Of a stretch of 64,000 bases of DNA, positions 38,004 through 48,777 are shown one piece after another. Numbering within the stretch: position 1 is the stretch's first letter; the number at the start of each line of letters is the position of its first letter. The notes below the pieces were generated by a model that was not told the DNA's origin, did no database searches, and saw only the letters and a program-made list of their open reading frames with translations. This stretch comes from Oidiodendron maius Zn (lineage: Eukaryota > Ascomycota > Leotiomycetes > Myxotrichaceae): NCBI GenBank assembly GCA_000827325.1, contig KN832874.1, positions 1,968,721 through 2,032,720 of the forward strand. Reading direction: 5' to 3'. The translations under genes were made by a program, and so were the position numbers.

Positions 38004-38777
38004 ATGTATCTCCGAGCGGTCCATGCAGAAGCGCAAATTCCCGTGCTGCAACAACTGATCCGGGACAATCCCCTGGGTATTCTGACGACGGCTATCCAAT
38101 CACAACAACATCCGCTCATCCAGTCGAGCCATATTCCCTTTGTACTCGATGTCCCCAAGGCCGCAGACGGGACACTGTCCAATGGAACACTGCGGGGTCA
38201 TCTCGCAAGGCAAAATCCGCAAGCGAAAGTGTTGATGGAGGCCCTGGAGGCCAACCGCGAGCAGGGCCAACAAACGCCTGAGCTCCTGGATGAAGTCCTG
38301 GTGCTTTTTAATGGGCCACACCACCACTATGTGACTCCTAAATTCTACGTCGAAACCAAACCAGACTCCGGGAAGGTGGTTCCGACATGGAACTATGCGG
38401 CCGTACAGGCGTACGGTAAGATCAGAGTCTACTGCGATTCACAGTCGGAAGAGACTAGTGCCTTCCTGCAGAAGCAGATCGCGGACTTGACTCAGAACTC
38501 CGAGTCACTGATCATGGGACATGTAGGAGGGGAGAAGTTGTCGCCATGGGAGGTGTCGGATGCGCCGACTCGTTATGTTGATATTATGAAGAAGAATATC
38601 ATCGGAATCGAGATCAAGATCGACCGTTTGCAAGGAAAGTTTAAAATGAGCCAGGAAATGGGGAAGGGCGATCGGGAAGGCATCATCAATGGGTTTGATA
38701 GTCTCGGGACAGCAACGGGCAAGGGAATCGCACAGCTGGTTCGGGAGCGCGGGGAGTTGAAGGACCAGCGAGTATAA
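38004..38777 (+). CDS. PaiB-type FMN-binding split-barrel protein
   Basis: Single exon, 257 residues from the ATG at 38004, chosen because the family begins MYLxxxH followed by a short helix and NPLGILTT. Visible PaiB/FMN_bind_2 landmarks are the NPLG segment, HIPFVLD, GTLRGHLARQNPQ, VLVLFNGPHHHYVTPKFYV and PTWNYAAVQAYG. The C-terminus has the usual IVGIEIKIDRLQGKFKMSQ-like stretch. The bacterial relative represses protease and sporulation genes; fungal members have no settled role and may be flavin or heme enzymes. It is divergently placed with the PLP enzyme. Sequence is intact. Confidence 0.9.
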   Translation: MYLRAVHAEAQIPVLQQLIRDNPLGILTTAIQSQQHPLIQSSHIPFVLDVPKAADGTLSNGTLRGHLARQNPQAKVLMEALEANREQGQQTPELLDEVLVLFNGPHHHYVTPKFYVETKPDSGKVVPTWNYAAVQAYGKIRVYCDSQSEETSAFLQKQIADLTQNSESLIMGHVGGEKLSPWEVSDAPTRYVDIMKKNIIGIEIKIDRLQGKFKMSQEMGKGDREGIINGFDSLGTATGKGIAQLVRERGELKDQRV

Positions 38778-39374
38778 TTCAATGTCCTTATACCCCTGCC
38801 TCTATGGCGACGTACATAGTATTGCTATTAGAACAGTAATCCCTTCTTATAGATTCTTTGTTGACATGTTGAAATTGCCGTCTACAACAAATAAAATTGA
38901 TTCTGTCTTTGGGGGGGGGGGCTATTTCGACTCTAGGCGCGGGGTATAAGCCGGGTTAAACCTCATCCTCTCAAAGATAACTCAATTGGCTGGACTCTCT
39001 AGCCACAGATGTTGGGTGCAGCTTATCATTCACCTAGAAAGCCACCCTATGTACTCTTAATATAATATTTAAATAAACGTTCAAACACTCGAGAAAGAGG
39101 CCCCATTTGAGGATGACCTCTAGTATTGAGCGAGGTAATGACTGCCTCAGGCCGAAAGCCATTGGCGTGCGACATCAGCTGATTGGGAATAGAGAAAATC
39201 GTCCCGAGATCTTTGCTCTTGATACCTCCCTTGACATATTCTCTGTTAACGTTCTGTTAGGACACAGGCCCAACTCTCAACACCCGCGCGACCTCGTTAT
39301 GGTTGCTCAGCAGCGGTGTTGCAGGACTGCCCTTCCACCTGCTATTCCGTCGCACAACAACGAATGAGAACGCA
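38778..39374. other. intergenic with homopolymer G tract
   Basis: Contains an 11-nt G run at about 38911-38921 and the presumed promoter of the Zn2Cys6 gene. A plus-strand frame is open from about 39303 into the gene but carries no ATG in frame before 39375. Nothing else recognised. Confidence 0.45.
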
Positions 39375-41189
39375 ATGTTTGATCCCTGCTATACCTGTCG
39401 CCGTCGTCGCATTGAATGCGACCGATCCCGAATGCCCTGTGCGAAATGTGAAAAGGCAGGGTTGGAATGTTTCGAGAAGAGACCCGTCAGATGGGTAAAA
39501 GGGATGTCTATCCGGGGCAAGATGCGTGGCGTATCAGTTAAGGACGCCGCGACTGCTTCTCCAGCTGTACCAAAAGCCGATACAGCCTCAGCAAGAGCGA
39601 GTTGCACTTTAATCAAGGCCCTTGTCAAACCGCCAAAAGCTCTGGTCACGAGTGATTCTAGGCATTGCGGTGAGATTTCCCTCATAATTATAACTGATCT
39701 TGATAGTATTTCGGGAGTTCTATATGCACATAGTGTTTGAATGAGTTCATTTATTAATCAAATATTACACAGACATTACAAATCATCCTTCATTGAGCTT
39801 ACCACTAGCTCTAAGAAATCCTTCTGTGTCAGACTTGGACAGAGCCTCCCGATATTACCTAGATTATTGTAAGTATGACATTTCTCAATATCAGTTACAA
39901 AGTTTGCGCTAAAAATGAGGGTAACATTGGTTTACAGATAATGAACGCATATGCAAACTGTTCATTGTGTACGACAGTGATCATAATCCCTTTAGAAGTC
40001 TAATATCATTGGCGATGAGTAATTCAGTTCTGCTTAAGGCTATACTCGCTCTCGCGGCACGGCATAACGCCAATAGACATTCCACCTTTGACCAACCTCC
40101 ACTGCTAAATACTCACGACTCAAGCAATTCCCACAATGATGCACTCCTTTATAAATGCCAAGCTATTCAAGGCCTGTCACTTGCATTGAATAGCACAACA
40201 TTAGGCTGGCAGGACAATATTACCGCTAGCATATTCCTTCTAATATTTCTGGATCTTTTAGAGTCCGGGAGCGACAGATGGAATTATCATCTGGAAGGTG
40301 CTAAGAAGTTGATCGCATCCATCCAGCCATCGCCTGATTCGCAAGATGGAAACAAGCAAGATCCAGGACGGACTGTGCAGACAATACGTAACTTTATCAC
40401 CAGGCAGATCTATGTGTACGTATATTAGACGCACAGACTGACTAATTTGCATGGACTGTGGCTGACTGCTATTTAAATATCAGAATCGAAACTCTTGGAG
40501 CAAGTTTTGTACGCCCTAGGCTATTATCTCAACCCATCACCTTGTACCAGTCACATATGCAACCTGGAGAAACGGTCCATCAATCCTTTCTTGGATGTCC
40601 AGATCATCTATTAAGTGCCATACAATATTTCTCTCTCCAGAGGGACATAATGACAGACCTGGAGCAATTTGATGACGTCGTCAACAATCCCTACACACAA
40701 AACGTTACCGATATGCTTGAGTCCATACGGAATTTTGATTGCGGTGTCTGGGCCTCAAGCCAATCACAATTTTCTTCACTCTCATTGCGCGATGTGGATA
40801 TGCTTTGCAAGCTAGCACAATCATTCAAAGTCGGTGCTCTTATTTATGGCAGGCGTGTCCTTGACGCTCTTGTGAAAGATGTTACTTCGCAAGAAGTCTT
40901 GGTTTGTGCATTGCTAAGCATTATTGGTGAATTACAAGAAGATAGAGTTCTGTTGAAGTGTATTCTTTGGCCTATATTTATTGCCGGCCTGGAGTGTCAG
41001 TCACGAGCCCAGAGAGAATTCCTGACCAGCTGTCTGGAGATATTTTGGGAGGACACAAATTGTTTAAATGTGATCAATGCCTTCAAAATTCTACAAGAAT
41101 ACTGGACGCGGGAGGATGATCGAGAATTGTCCTCATCACAGTGGATATTTAATGTTGGCCACCTGGGCCGTGATTGGCTCCTTATATAG
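39375..41189 (+). CDS. Zn2Cys6 transcription factor, Fungal_trans_2 type
   Basis: Four exons: 39375-39669, 39773-39868, 39938-40415 and 40484-41189, summing to 1575 nt (524 residues). The N-terminal binuclear cluster C-x2-C-x6-C-x6-C-x2-C-x6-C starts at residue 4 with a basic CRRRRIEC helix. After a short linker, RASRYYLDYYNERICK, NPFRSLI and LLKAILALAARH are the typical opening of the Fungal_trans_2 middle-homology region; the DLLESGSDRWNYHLEGAKKLI helix fits too. It should act in the nucleus as a DNA-binding regulator. The first intron is 103 nt with a GTGAGA donor; the exact donor there is the least certain point. Targets are unknown; the neighbouring PaiB-like and PLP genes are candidates only by position. 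Confidence 0.82.
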
Positions 41190-42269
41190 ATACACCTAGC
41201 CCTTAAAAGCCAACCAAGATTGATATATCTCCTTTCCTCTTATTGTCTTGATCAGGAAGCACATGTATTTTATGCCCATGTCGACATATACTTACTCTCG
41301 CAAATACAACCTGCCCTCTCAGATCCCGTCATGCCTAAGAATGAAAATGAAAACCAAATAAAATCGTCAAATTTGGTAATGCCCTATTAATGGAAAAGAT
41401 ACATGCAATTACGCGTAAAACATGTACTATTGCACGTTTCTCAAGCACTAACGGCACATGGCCTAAGGGACCTCAATGTATCTCGAGCCCCTCTCACTTA
41501 CGGTCCCTATATGTGAGCTGAACCCAACTTGCAATAATAAAGCTAACTATAATTTATTAAAATACTATAAAATAAAATAGCCTTACTTTTTTAATACTTT
41601 ATAATTATTTTAAAGTTAATATTATAGCTATTTTATATGGCTTAGATGCTTGGAATTACTCATAAAGGCTTGACTGAGATGTTTGCGAAGAAATATCGTT
41701 TTATTGGGATACGATCACGAAATATGAACACGAGCTGCTGATCCTAATGACATTTTACCTGGAAGAATTCTGGCATAATAGAATGGTGGATTGTGGATCT
41801 ATACCCCCAAGCATTAGTGATGGGTTAAGGATATTGTTAATCGATGGGTATTCCAGCTGTCGTCGTGCTTTATGGGCAACCTCCTAACAAATATCTCCTT
41901 CTCTGCGGTTTCTGGGGTGGTATGCTTGATTTCAACCAATGGCGAGCAGTATGCTTCCTGGGAGCTTCCCAATACCCACCTCAGGTAGAGGGGGTTGCGG
42001 GGACAGTTCTCGAGTTATATGATAGAGGCGCGAGCCACTTGAGACGTCAACAAGACAGTTAGCGATATGGGCCATATTAAGCCAGAGCGAGAAATAAGCG
42101 GTTTGGCTTGAAATCAATGGCAGTAGTTGCAATAACAGTCCACTAGACCCCGTAACAGGACAGATGGAGAGGGGCAGCTGGATTACAATACTTCGCTGAC
42201 TTATACACCGAATCAAAGTCTAGACGAAGGTGCCTTGGATTTAAGTACATCTATGTCTTTCGCAAGACA
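41190..42269. other. convergent intergenic region with AT-rich imperfect hairpin
   Basis: Holds the 3' ends of two Zn2Cys6 genes. At about 41545-41635 an AT-rich stretch folds on itself imperfectly (arms of about 40 nt, starting and ending near AGCTA), which may be a decayed MITE. No coding frame is convincing. Confidence 0.4.
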
Positions 42270-43888
42270 TTAGTTACTCTCAACTTCCTCTACAGGCCAT
42301 TCTAACCACTCATTCCACTCCTCACTACCAAGCTCCCTCTTAACAGCCCGCAAAAGATCCTCCGCTTTGCCCTTGATCCACCAAACCTGCCCAATTCGCT
42401 TTAAAAGGACGCAGTAAACAGCGACAATGAGCAAAGCCTGCGGACACCGCTCCTCAACCATCTCACAAAATCGTGCAGGGACGATCGTCGTCCATAACAG
42501 TGCCGCGAAGCAGGAGCTGATGCCACTTTGAGCAGAAAACGAGGATTCAGAGGCAAGAAAAGTGCTAAGAGTGAACACATATCGTAGTGTATCCAATGTG
42601 TTCTCAAGTGTTAGTTGATCTTCCACACTCAGAACTGACTCTTCTCTCCAACACGAAGAAACAGACTCGAGTCTCACTCGGTCTGCTGCTTGTTTATCCA
42701 TTACTGGCGAGGGGGCCTCAGATCGAAGTACCGCCAGTATACGTTTCCATGGCCGAACCAGATCTCCAAATTCTCCTTTATCAACCCAATGGATTGCTGA
42801 CTTGAGAACCTCCACTCCTCCCCGATGAAGCTTGTACCATGGAACTCCACCGCCTCTCCTGTCCTTGGTCATGGGAAAGAATAAGTCAGCGCCTTGCCCA
42901 CTAGGTATTGTCCATTCATGAAGTGCTAGTAGTAACGCACAAGCACAACATGCATCCGAGTTCTCGGATGTGAGATTCCGAACCTCAACTCGGAAATTGG
43001 AGATGGATTTTAGGCGGTGCTTTGCTGCGGCCTGAACGTATTCCTGGCCACGCATTGTGTTTTTACTCGAGTGCATAAAGGTTAGATGGAATGCTGACAG
43101 AGAAAAGAGGGCTGACAGAAGGAAGGGGTGCTGGAAAGCTAGTGTGACGATTGAAGTTCGCCAGATGTCTGTCCCTGTCATATGACAGCCTAGAATTTCG
43201 TGACTTGTGGTCGTGGTGTAGAAATAGAGGAGCTCAAGGTCAAGAGTGCTGAATTGAAGAGGAAGACCGGAGAGTGCTTTGGTTGGAGTTTGTGATTTGG
43301 TGACGGAACGTCTTTGAAAGGTTAAGCTAGAGGTTAGAGGTGTCGTTGACGATGCGCGGGTTTCTTGGGTGCGGTTCGATTGCCGAGTCTGGGATTGAGA
43401 GAACAACGGAATATATTGTAGGAAAGAGCAGGATAATTTTCTTCGCTGGCAATTGTGGCAAGATGGTTTTCCTTCATCGCACTTGGGTGAATTCGTCAGA
43501 GGCTGCTCCGTTTCTCGGTTTTTGTGACCGTATCATATGTGCTATGCCGGCGACTCTAAATAGGACGACAACAAATAGGAGGGCATCATTGCAACAATAG
43601 TAGCATCCATCGTGTAGGGTAAATGGAAGATTAATAAATAAGAATTGTGGTAAACTCTAAAGGAGCTGAAAGGGTTGAGGTAGAGCTACTAATTATGACC
43701 CCAAGTAGTCTGCTGATATATAATCGTGTACGAAATCAGGTGTTTTTAGGCGCTGTGCGCTCTCTTGATGAATGCAATGTAGATAATGAGAAGTGAATGT
43801 TATGTAAGATCTTACGTACCTTGACCTTTCTCTGTTTACACTCCAGGCAGCCGGTCCTACTCTTGAGACTACGAGGCTGTGTCGGCAT
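42270..43888 (-). CDS. Zn2Cys6 transcription factor, Upc2-like
   Basis: Two exons, 43888-43820 and 43481-42270, 426 residues. The short first exon encodes MPTQPRSLKSRTGCLECKQRKVK and stops exactly before the third Cys. Exon 2 resumes with CDEGKPSCHNCQRRKLSC, completing the cluster C-x2-C-x6-C-x6-C-x2-C-x6-C, which strongly supports the splice. Residues after about 100 match the Upc2/sterol-uptake-control type of regulator: LDLELLYFYTTTTSHEIL, an aromatic DIWRTSIVTLAFQHPFLL segment and a helical tail. The separating intron is 338 nt, far longer than others in the window; GTACGT donor and CCCAAG acceptor are acceptable. Upc2 relatives control sterol genes, but many homologues sit in unrelated clusters, so no target is claimed. 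Confidence 0.8.
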
Positions 43889-44179
43889 GTCGCAATTAAC
43901 CATTCGGATAACATAAAAGCCGATATGTTATGACCCTAGAAGTACCGCCGAATGGGGGAGGAGTCCACAAGTGAAGAATAAAGACAGAAGAATACGCAAG
44001 AGGAATGAAACCTGAGATTTTGTCGTCAGCAGAACAGAGACAGATTTCGTCTATCCAATCGCATTGTAAAGAAGCCGAAATATCCTAGCTTAGATGGGTC
44101 TAGCAACAGAAAAACGTAATGTCACACAGCATCCCACTGTCAACCTATAAGAACGTAGGTGTACGTGCATTGATATATA

Positions 44180-44972
44180 TAGGGACCAGCTATATGCCCG
44201 CCAGACTTCCTGTAGCTAAATGCCCCCCCCACCTTTCCTCTCTTAGATGGTTACGCGAAGATAATTTAAGAAATATTACATAAGATTCTGTAAGGCATCA
44301 TTTTTAACGTATATGATAAGCGGGTGCCCCAGACAAGCGAGTGCACCACTTAATTTTACACCAAAATCCATGATTTTTGAATCGCTATAACTTAATAATT
44401 TCCTTAATACTTTTGCACTAAATTAAAAATCTTAGTTATTAAGGTAAATATAACTAAACTATAAAGATATTATATACTAGTAGCTTTTAGTTCTTGATAT
44501 CTAAGGTGTTTTAGTTAAAAATGGTTATAGATTTGGGGCTAAAACTTAATATCTTAATAATTATATAATATATTTACTATTGATTCTATAAATCTAATTG
44601 TATACAAGTAAATTGCTAGAGCTTTTAATTTGGTATAAAAGTATTAAGAAATTATTAAGTTATAGCGATTCAAAAATCGTGGATTTTGGTGTAAAATTAA
44701 GTGGTGCACTCGCTTGTCTGGGGCACCCGCTTATCATATACGTTAACGCCTTTTTGATGACAATTATAACTATAAAAACGCGACGGTTAGGAGGTTAGAG
44801 GTTAGGGTTGGTTAGGATTAGTCTCGGGAGGTTTGGGCGGTGTCTGACCTCCCATATAGGTATATCTTTAAATAAGAAGGTAGTGTTTTGAACACTTTTG
44901 AGATTAGGCAACGGCGTGCATTTAGCTAAGTCTGGTGGGCATATATATATAGCTGGCCCCTGCCTATATGTC
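44180..44972. mobile_element. outer inverted-repeat element, split by a MITE
   Basis: The stretch at about 44180-44224 is repeated in inverted, imperfect form at about 44923-44972 (shared AGCTATA, GCCC-x-CCAGACTT and AGCTAAATGC blocks). The pair encloses about 700 bp, of which 437 bp is the inserted MITE, leaving an ancestral element of about 355 bp. It has no coding capacity and resembles a non-autonomous DNA transposon. Exact ends and target duplication are uncertain. Confidence 0.5.
44307..44743. mobile_element. 437-bp MITE, Tc1/mariner (Fot1-like) type
   Basis: Near-perfect terminal inverted repeats of about 110 bp begin ACGTATATGATAAGCGGGTG at each end. TA dinucleotides flank both sides (44305-44306 and 44744-44745), the target-site duplication of the Tc1/mariner/pogo superfamily. 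The core is AT-rich and non-coding, so a transposase must have been supplied in trans. The arms differ at very few positions, which suggests a fairly recent insertion. The whole could form a long hairpin RNA if transcribed. Confidence 0.92.
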
Positions 44973-45528
44973 TGTCTTATCTAAGGCTAGGTGAAAATAT
45001 TTTAAGGCACCAGTTAAATCTCCCCCGTTACAGTAGTTTGTAAACATGCCTATCGCAGCTGGAGGTGGGTCGCTGCGCCTGTATTGCACCTGGAGCCGGC
45101 CTTCTGTAACCTTCCAGAGGATAAGTTCCTGGGTTTACTACTATGTAGCTTCGTGAACGCTAATATAATGTGTCCATGCTTTAGAATAGAAACCCCGTTT
45201 ACCAGATGATACAGTATCCGGTATATGATCCAGTCTGAAATATGGATAAAAATGAACGGATTACTGTGGCGCGTGCTTCTGAGCTGCGCTGAGCATGACG
45301 ACGGAATGAGGAAAGGCGGTCTCGATATAGCTGGGCCGATAACATTTTGCGGGCGACGTGTGTATACAGTAGTACATGTGTATTTTGGACGACCCATCGT
45401 TAGTTTCTGCCAGACCAGGGGTACGAGGCAGCATCAGAACCAACTCAGATTGCGTTAGCTTGGCACGTACTATACTGTATATGCCTCAGAGGAAATGAGG
45501 TGGCTTGCTAGCACCTTTCTTACTAGTA

Positions 45529-45555
45529 CATCCTCGGTCTTCAAGACCGAGGATG
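45529..45555. repeat. 27-bp perfect palindrome
   Basis: Arms CATCCTCGGTCTT (45529-45541) and AAGACCGAGGATG (45543-45555) are exact complements around a single C. It lies 270 nt upstream of the Ecm33-like start. The CGG...CCG elements inside could be read as inverted Zn2Cys6 half-sites. Confidence 0.75.
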
Positions 45556-45824
45556 GGTTCAGCCACCAACACATATGAGGTGCAGCACCCTCGTACGCTG
45601 CGAGTTATTTCCGTCACGGGGGAGCGAAATAGGGCTTCCCGCAATCATTTCCGGCGCACAACTTGCCCGTCTTTTAGCCCCTGATAGACAAAACCCGCCT
45701 TCTCCCACGGAGTGCTCGCGACCCACAGATCACCCATACTGGATCTGCGACATATTCGCTTTATCTGGCTCAACGAAGTGCTGCACGTCGCGTGCTGTAT
45801 TATTGTCCAAGACGACGCGATGCG

Positions 45825-47381
45825 ATGCATACATTCTGGTGCTTGGGGTTAATCCTAGCCCTCTCAGGTGCGTGTTTTTATGGGATCAATGAGCTACTCC
45901 TCTTTTCATTAACTCGCTCATTAGATATAACGGTGCTTGGCTGCGGGACGCCCGAGCACGGGGCATTTACTATCAGTAGTCAGCAAGAGTTAGATGCCCA
46001 GTTCCAGAATTGCACAGCGATCCAGTACCCTATCTACATTGCGTCGAATTACACGGGGTCATTCGTGCTTCCCAACACTACAACCTGGATCAGTTGGCTC
46101 CAAACAGAATCGTGGATTCCCCAACTAGGTACATTCGAACCAAGCATCCCTAATCTTACTTCTGTTGTGGGAGAGGGCGTTACGTGGATAGACAGTGGCC
46201 TCTTTATCGGCAACGCCCCTTCGGTCGTGTCCGTCGCATTTCCAAATCTATCGCATAGCTTCGCCGTCATAATCGAGGGCCTCGGTGAACACGTTGTTTT
46301 GGACTTTCCATCTCTAGTATCCGTGAATGACTCTCTTACTGTCTCTGGCAATATTTCGAGGTGGGTCTTAGAGAACAACTGTCCCCGAACGGGGATTGGG
46401 AGGTGCTGACCGGATTCTAGCGTGGACTTTCCACTTCTCACCGGACCGCTTGATTTTGCTACTTACGGTGATGGCGTGAGCATAAACATGTCGACAGGCC
46501 AACCAGGAGGCGATAAGGAGTATCCCCTCGTCAATATCACTTTCCCGTCTCTCGAAAAGGCCAGTGCGGTTAGTTTGTCGGGAAATATCTCAAGGTTCGG
46601 ATTGCCCTGACATCAGTTGTACGTTTCTGATGTGCATTATAGCATTTATATGCCGAGCCTTAGTAATATATCATGGGGGTCGTTGGCTGACCTGCTTGGG
46701 TCAATTTCAATATCAACCTATGGGGTTCCACTTGACATCAACCTTCCGAGCCTTGCAACGGCACATTCGGTAACATTGACAGGCACAATTAAGAGGTCAA
46801 TACTATATCTAACCACTAAGTTTAATTTGCTAAACTATAAATAGTTTTCTGTTCCCATCCCTGCGTTCTGTATCTGAATTTTCAATTGACGCCACCAATC
46901 CACTGAACGTCAGTCTAGCTCCTCTAAATGCAGTGGGTACTCTCACTCTATCCGGGAAAATATCAGGGTAGGGATTCTCTTTACATCCTATACCTATAAA
47001 AGGCTTACCAAGGTATGTAGGTTAAACATGTCTTCAGTCAACGACGTTTCGAGTATAAATGTGGACTCGTCCCTTGCGCTAGACTGCTCCTCTGCCGGCT
47101 CTGCATGGCTACGTTCAGGTTGGGGAGCTGGATGGCCGGAATACTCGTGTAATGGGTATGGAAACCCGAAGCCGCCTAAGAAGATCAATACACTTTCATT
47201 GGGCCTTGGCTTGTCACTCGGCCTTGTAGCATTTTTTTTGGTTCTTGCCTACATCATCTCGGCGGTGTGGAGGAAGAGAGATGCAAAATCTAAGGGTAAG
47301 GAACCGCCAAAATATGAGTTGGGGCATCCCCCGGTATATACTTCAGCTCCAGATCCTGAGACTGAAACTCGTCTGGTCTAG
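45825..47381 (+). CDS. Ecm33/receptor-L-like surface protein with C-terminal membrane segment
   Basis: Five exons: 45825-46360, 46421-46594, 46643-46795, 46845-46967 and 47021-47381, giving 448 residues. The N-terminus is a signal peptide or anchor (residues 1-25). The body is built from repeats with the Ecm33/receptor-L pattern: an FPSL-type strand and a later LSGNIS strand. All four introns are phase 2 and each interrupts the chain directly after such a (S/T)G-x-I motif, so exons correspond to repeat units. Many NxS/T sites indicate heavy N-glycosylation. A Cys-containing SSLALDCSSAGSAW segment, a PKPPKK spacer and one transmembrane helix (about residues 385-407) follow, ending in a basic and then acidic cytoplasmic tail. 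It is probably a type I cell-surface or wall-associated protein; a Ecm33 relative would instead carry a GPI signal. Ligand unknown. Confidence 0.8.
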
Positions 47382-48777
47382 CAACTTTGTCGGGTCTGCT
47401 TCTCTCTTTCGTGTCCCTCATGCGGTTAGAGGATACTTACCACCCCGCTATAATGTATATTAAAATCGATGTCAGTGATATTAGTCGAGATTGCATGGCG
47501 TTGGGGTGCGCTTTCAAGACGGGACATAGATTTGGAGTAAGCAGTGGCTTTGCATCCTGGCCCTGGGCATCTTAATTTTTGTTCAGCTTTGAGCAACAAT
47601 CTCCATCTTTTGAAAAACACCATCGAATTCTCTGGAGATATGCGCTAGCCGTCAGGTTAGAGTCTGGCGCAGGAGGAGAGGTATATTTCATGTTCTTGGC
47701 CAGAATCTACCTCTCTTCCAAGAGATCCCTTCTACAACCTGAATGAGTCATCGCGCCGCAGCGTTGGACAAATTTCCCCTAACACGGCAAAATTTAGCGA
47801 CGCGGGCGCGAAGAGCTCGCGAAGGGTGGGATGAATGATCGAGAGATTAAGAATTTGATTAAGGCAGTGATGGCGCTGGCAACTGGTGAAGACTCTGCTC
47901 GGGATGAGGCTTCTCGATATCCACAAGCGGATTATGAATTCCGAAGATTGCCTTGAGCCTGCTCTAGGAATAGCCATAGCCTTACAGTACAAGAAATGGA
48001 GCTTCCCAGTCATGCAATATTATTCCTTATTGGTTTGAATCTATAATACCGATACCTTGCCTACAGCCTTACTGTTTCAGGATATGACGCATCTCGGCTG
48101 GCTTGCTAGCACGGAGACTTTTAAACGGAATAAAAGGAACTTGGTGGCACCTTGGGGCATACGTACCGTCTATCCGGGTGATGAACAATTTCTGCGAGAA
48201 TTTCTGGTGTGTTGGTGTAAGAACCAAGCTAAAATTATACTTTAGACATGATTTAAGGCCGATGGAACTCGTGGTGTGGAATCTCCTGGGAAATCATCGG
48301 GAAATCTCTACGTCAGTCAGTTTCATCCTATTGGTCAAGTAGACCTTTATCAATGAGAAAATAGTTCATCCTTTTGCTTGCTATCCTCCCCTGCTGTCAA
48401 TTCACAGTGCTTATCAATTCTTGTGTTCCGGTATTCCGCGTATATCTGCATTATCGCCACCACGTTCATAGCTACTAAGGTCAAAATCTTTCATTTGTAA
48501 GATTATCAAGTAAAATTCTCACAAGTCTTCGATGATCAAAATACTGCAAATCGCGGGACGTAATGTAACTCCGCAATCTTAAGCTTCTGACAAATCAATA
48601 TTGCATAAATATTGAGACCTTCTTTGGAATGCTATATAAGAGTGTGTTGTAGTTGTGTTATCCCAACATATGGGACCAGGACGCTCAGAATACGTTCGAT
48701 CAAGTCAACTTCAGGTAGTACAAAGACTAGCACATGTACCAAAAACCTTCATTTTTTTCTTGTCAACTTAAAGCAGG
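47382..48777. other. intergenic, no gene recognised
   Basis: A plus-strand patch at 47740-47960 has open, polar codons in two frames but no start, splice pattern or known domain. The region before 48778 should hold the promoter of the aldo/keto reductase gene. Confidence 0.45.

Larger units (their letters stand above)
43889..45824. other. repeat-rich intergenic region
   Basis: Contains the promoters of the Upc2-like gene (-) and the Ecm33-like gene (+) plus the nested inverted-repeat elements at 44180-44972 and the palindrome at 45529-45555. No gene is supported; frames at 45050-45460 are shadows. Confidence 0.6.

Noticed and set aside
38911-38921. G-run as a quadruplex or telomere-like element
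   Set aside because: It is a single homopolymer run without further G-tracts nearby.
41545-41635. AT-rich imperfect hairpin as a MITE
   Set aside because: Arms match too poorly and no target duplication is visible.
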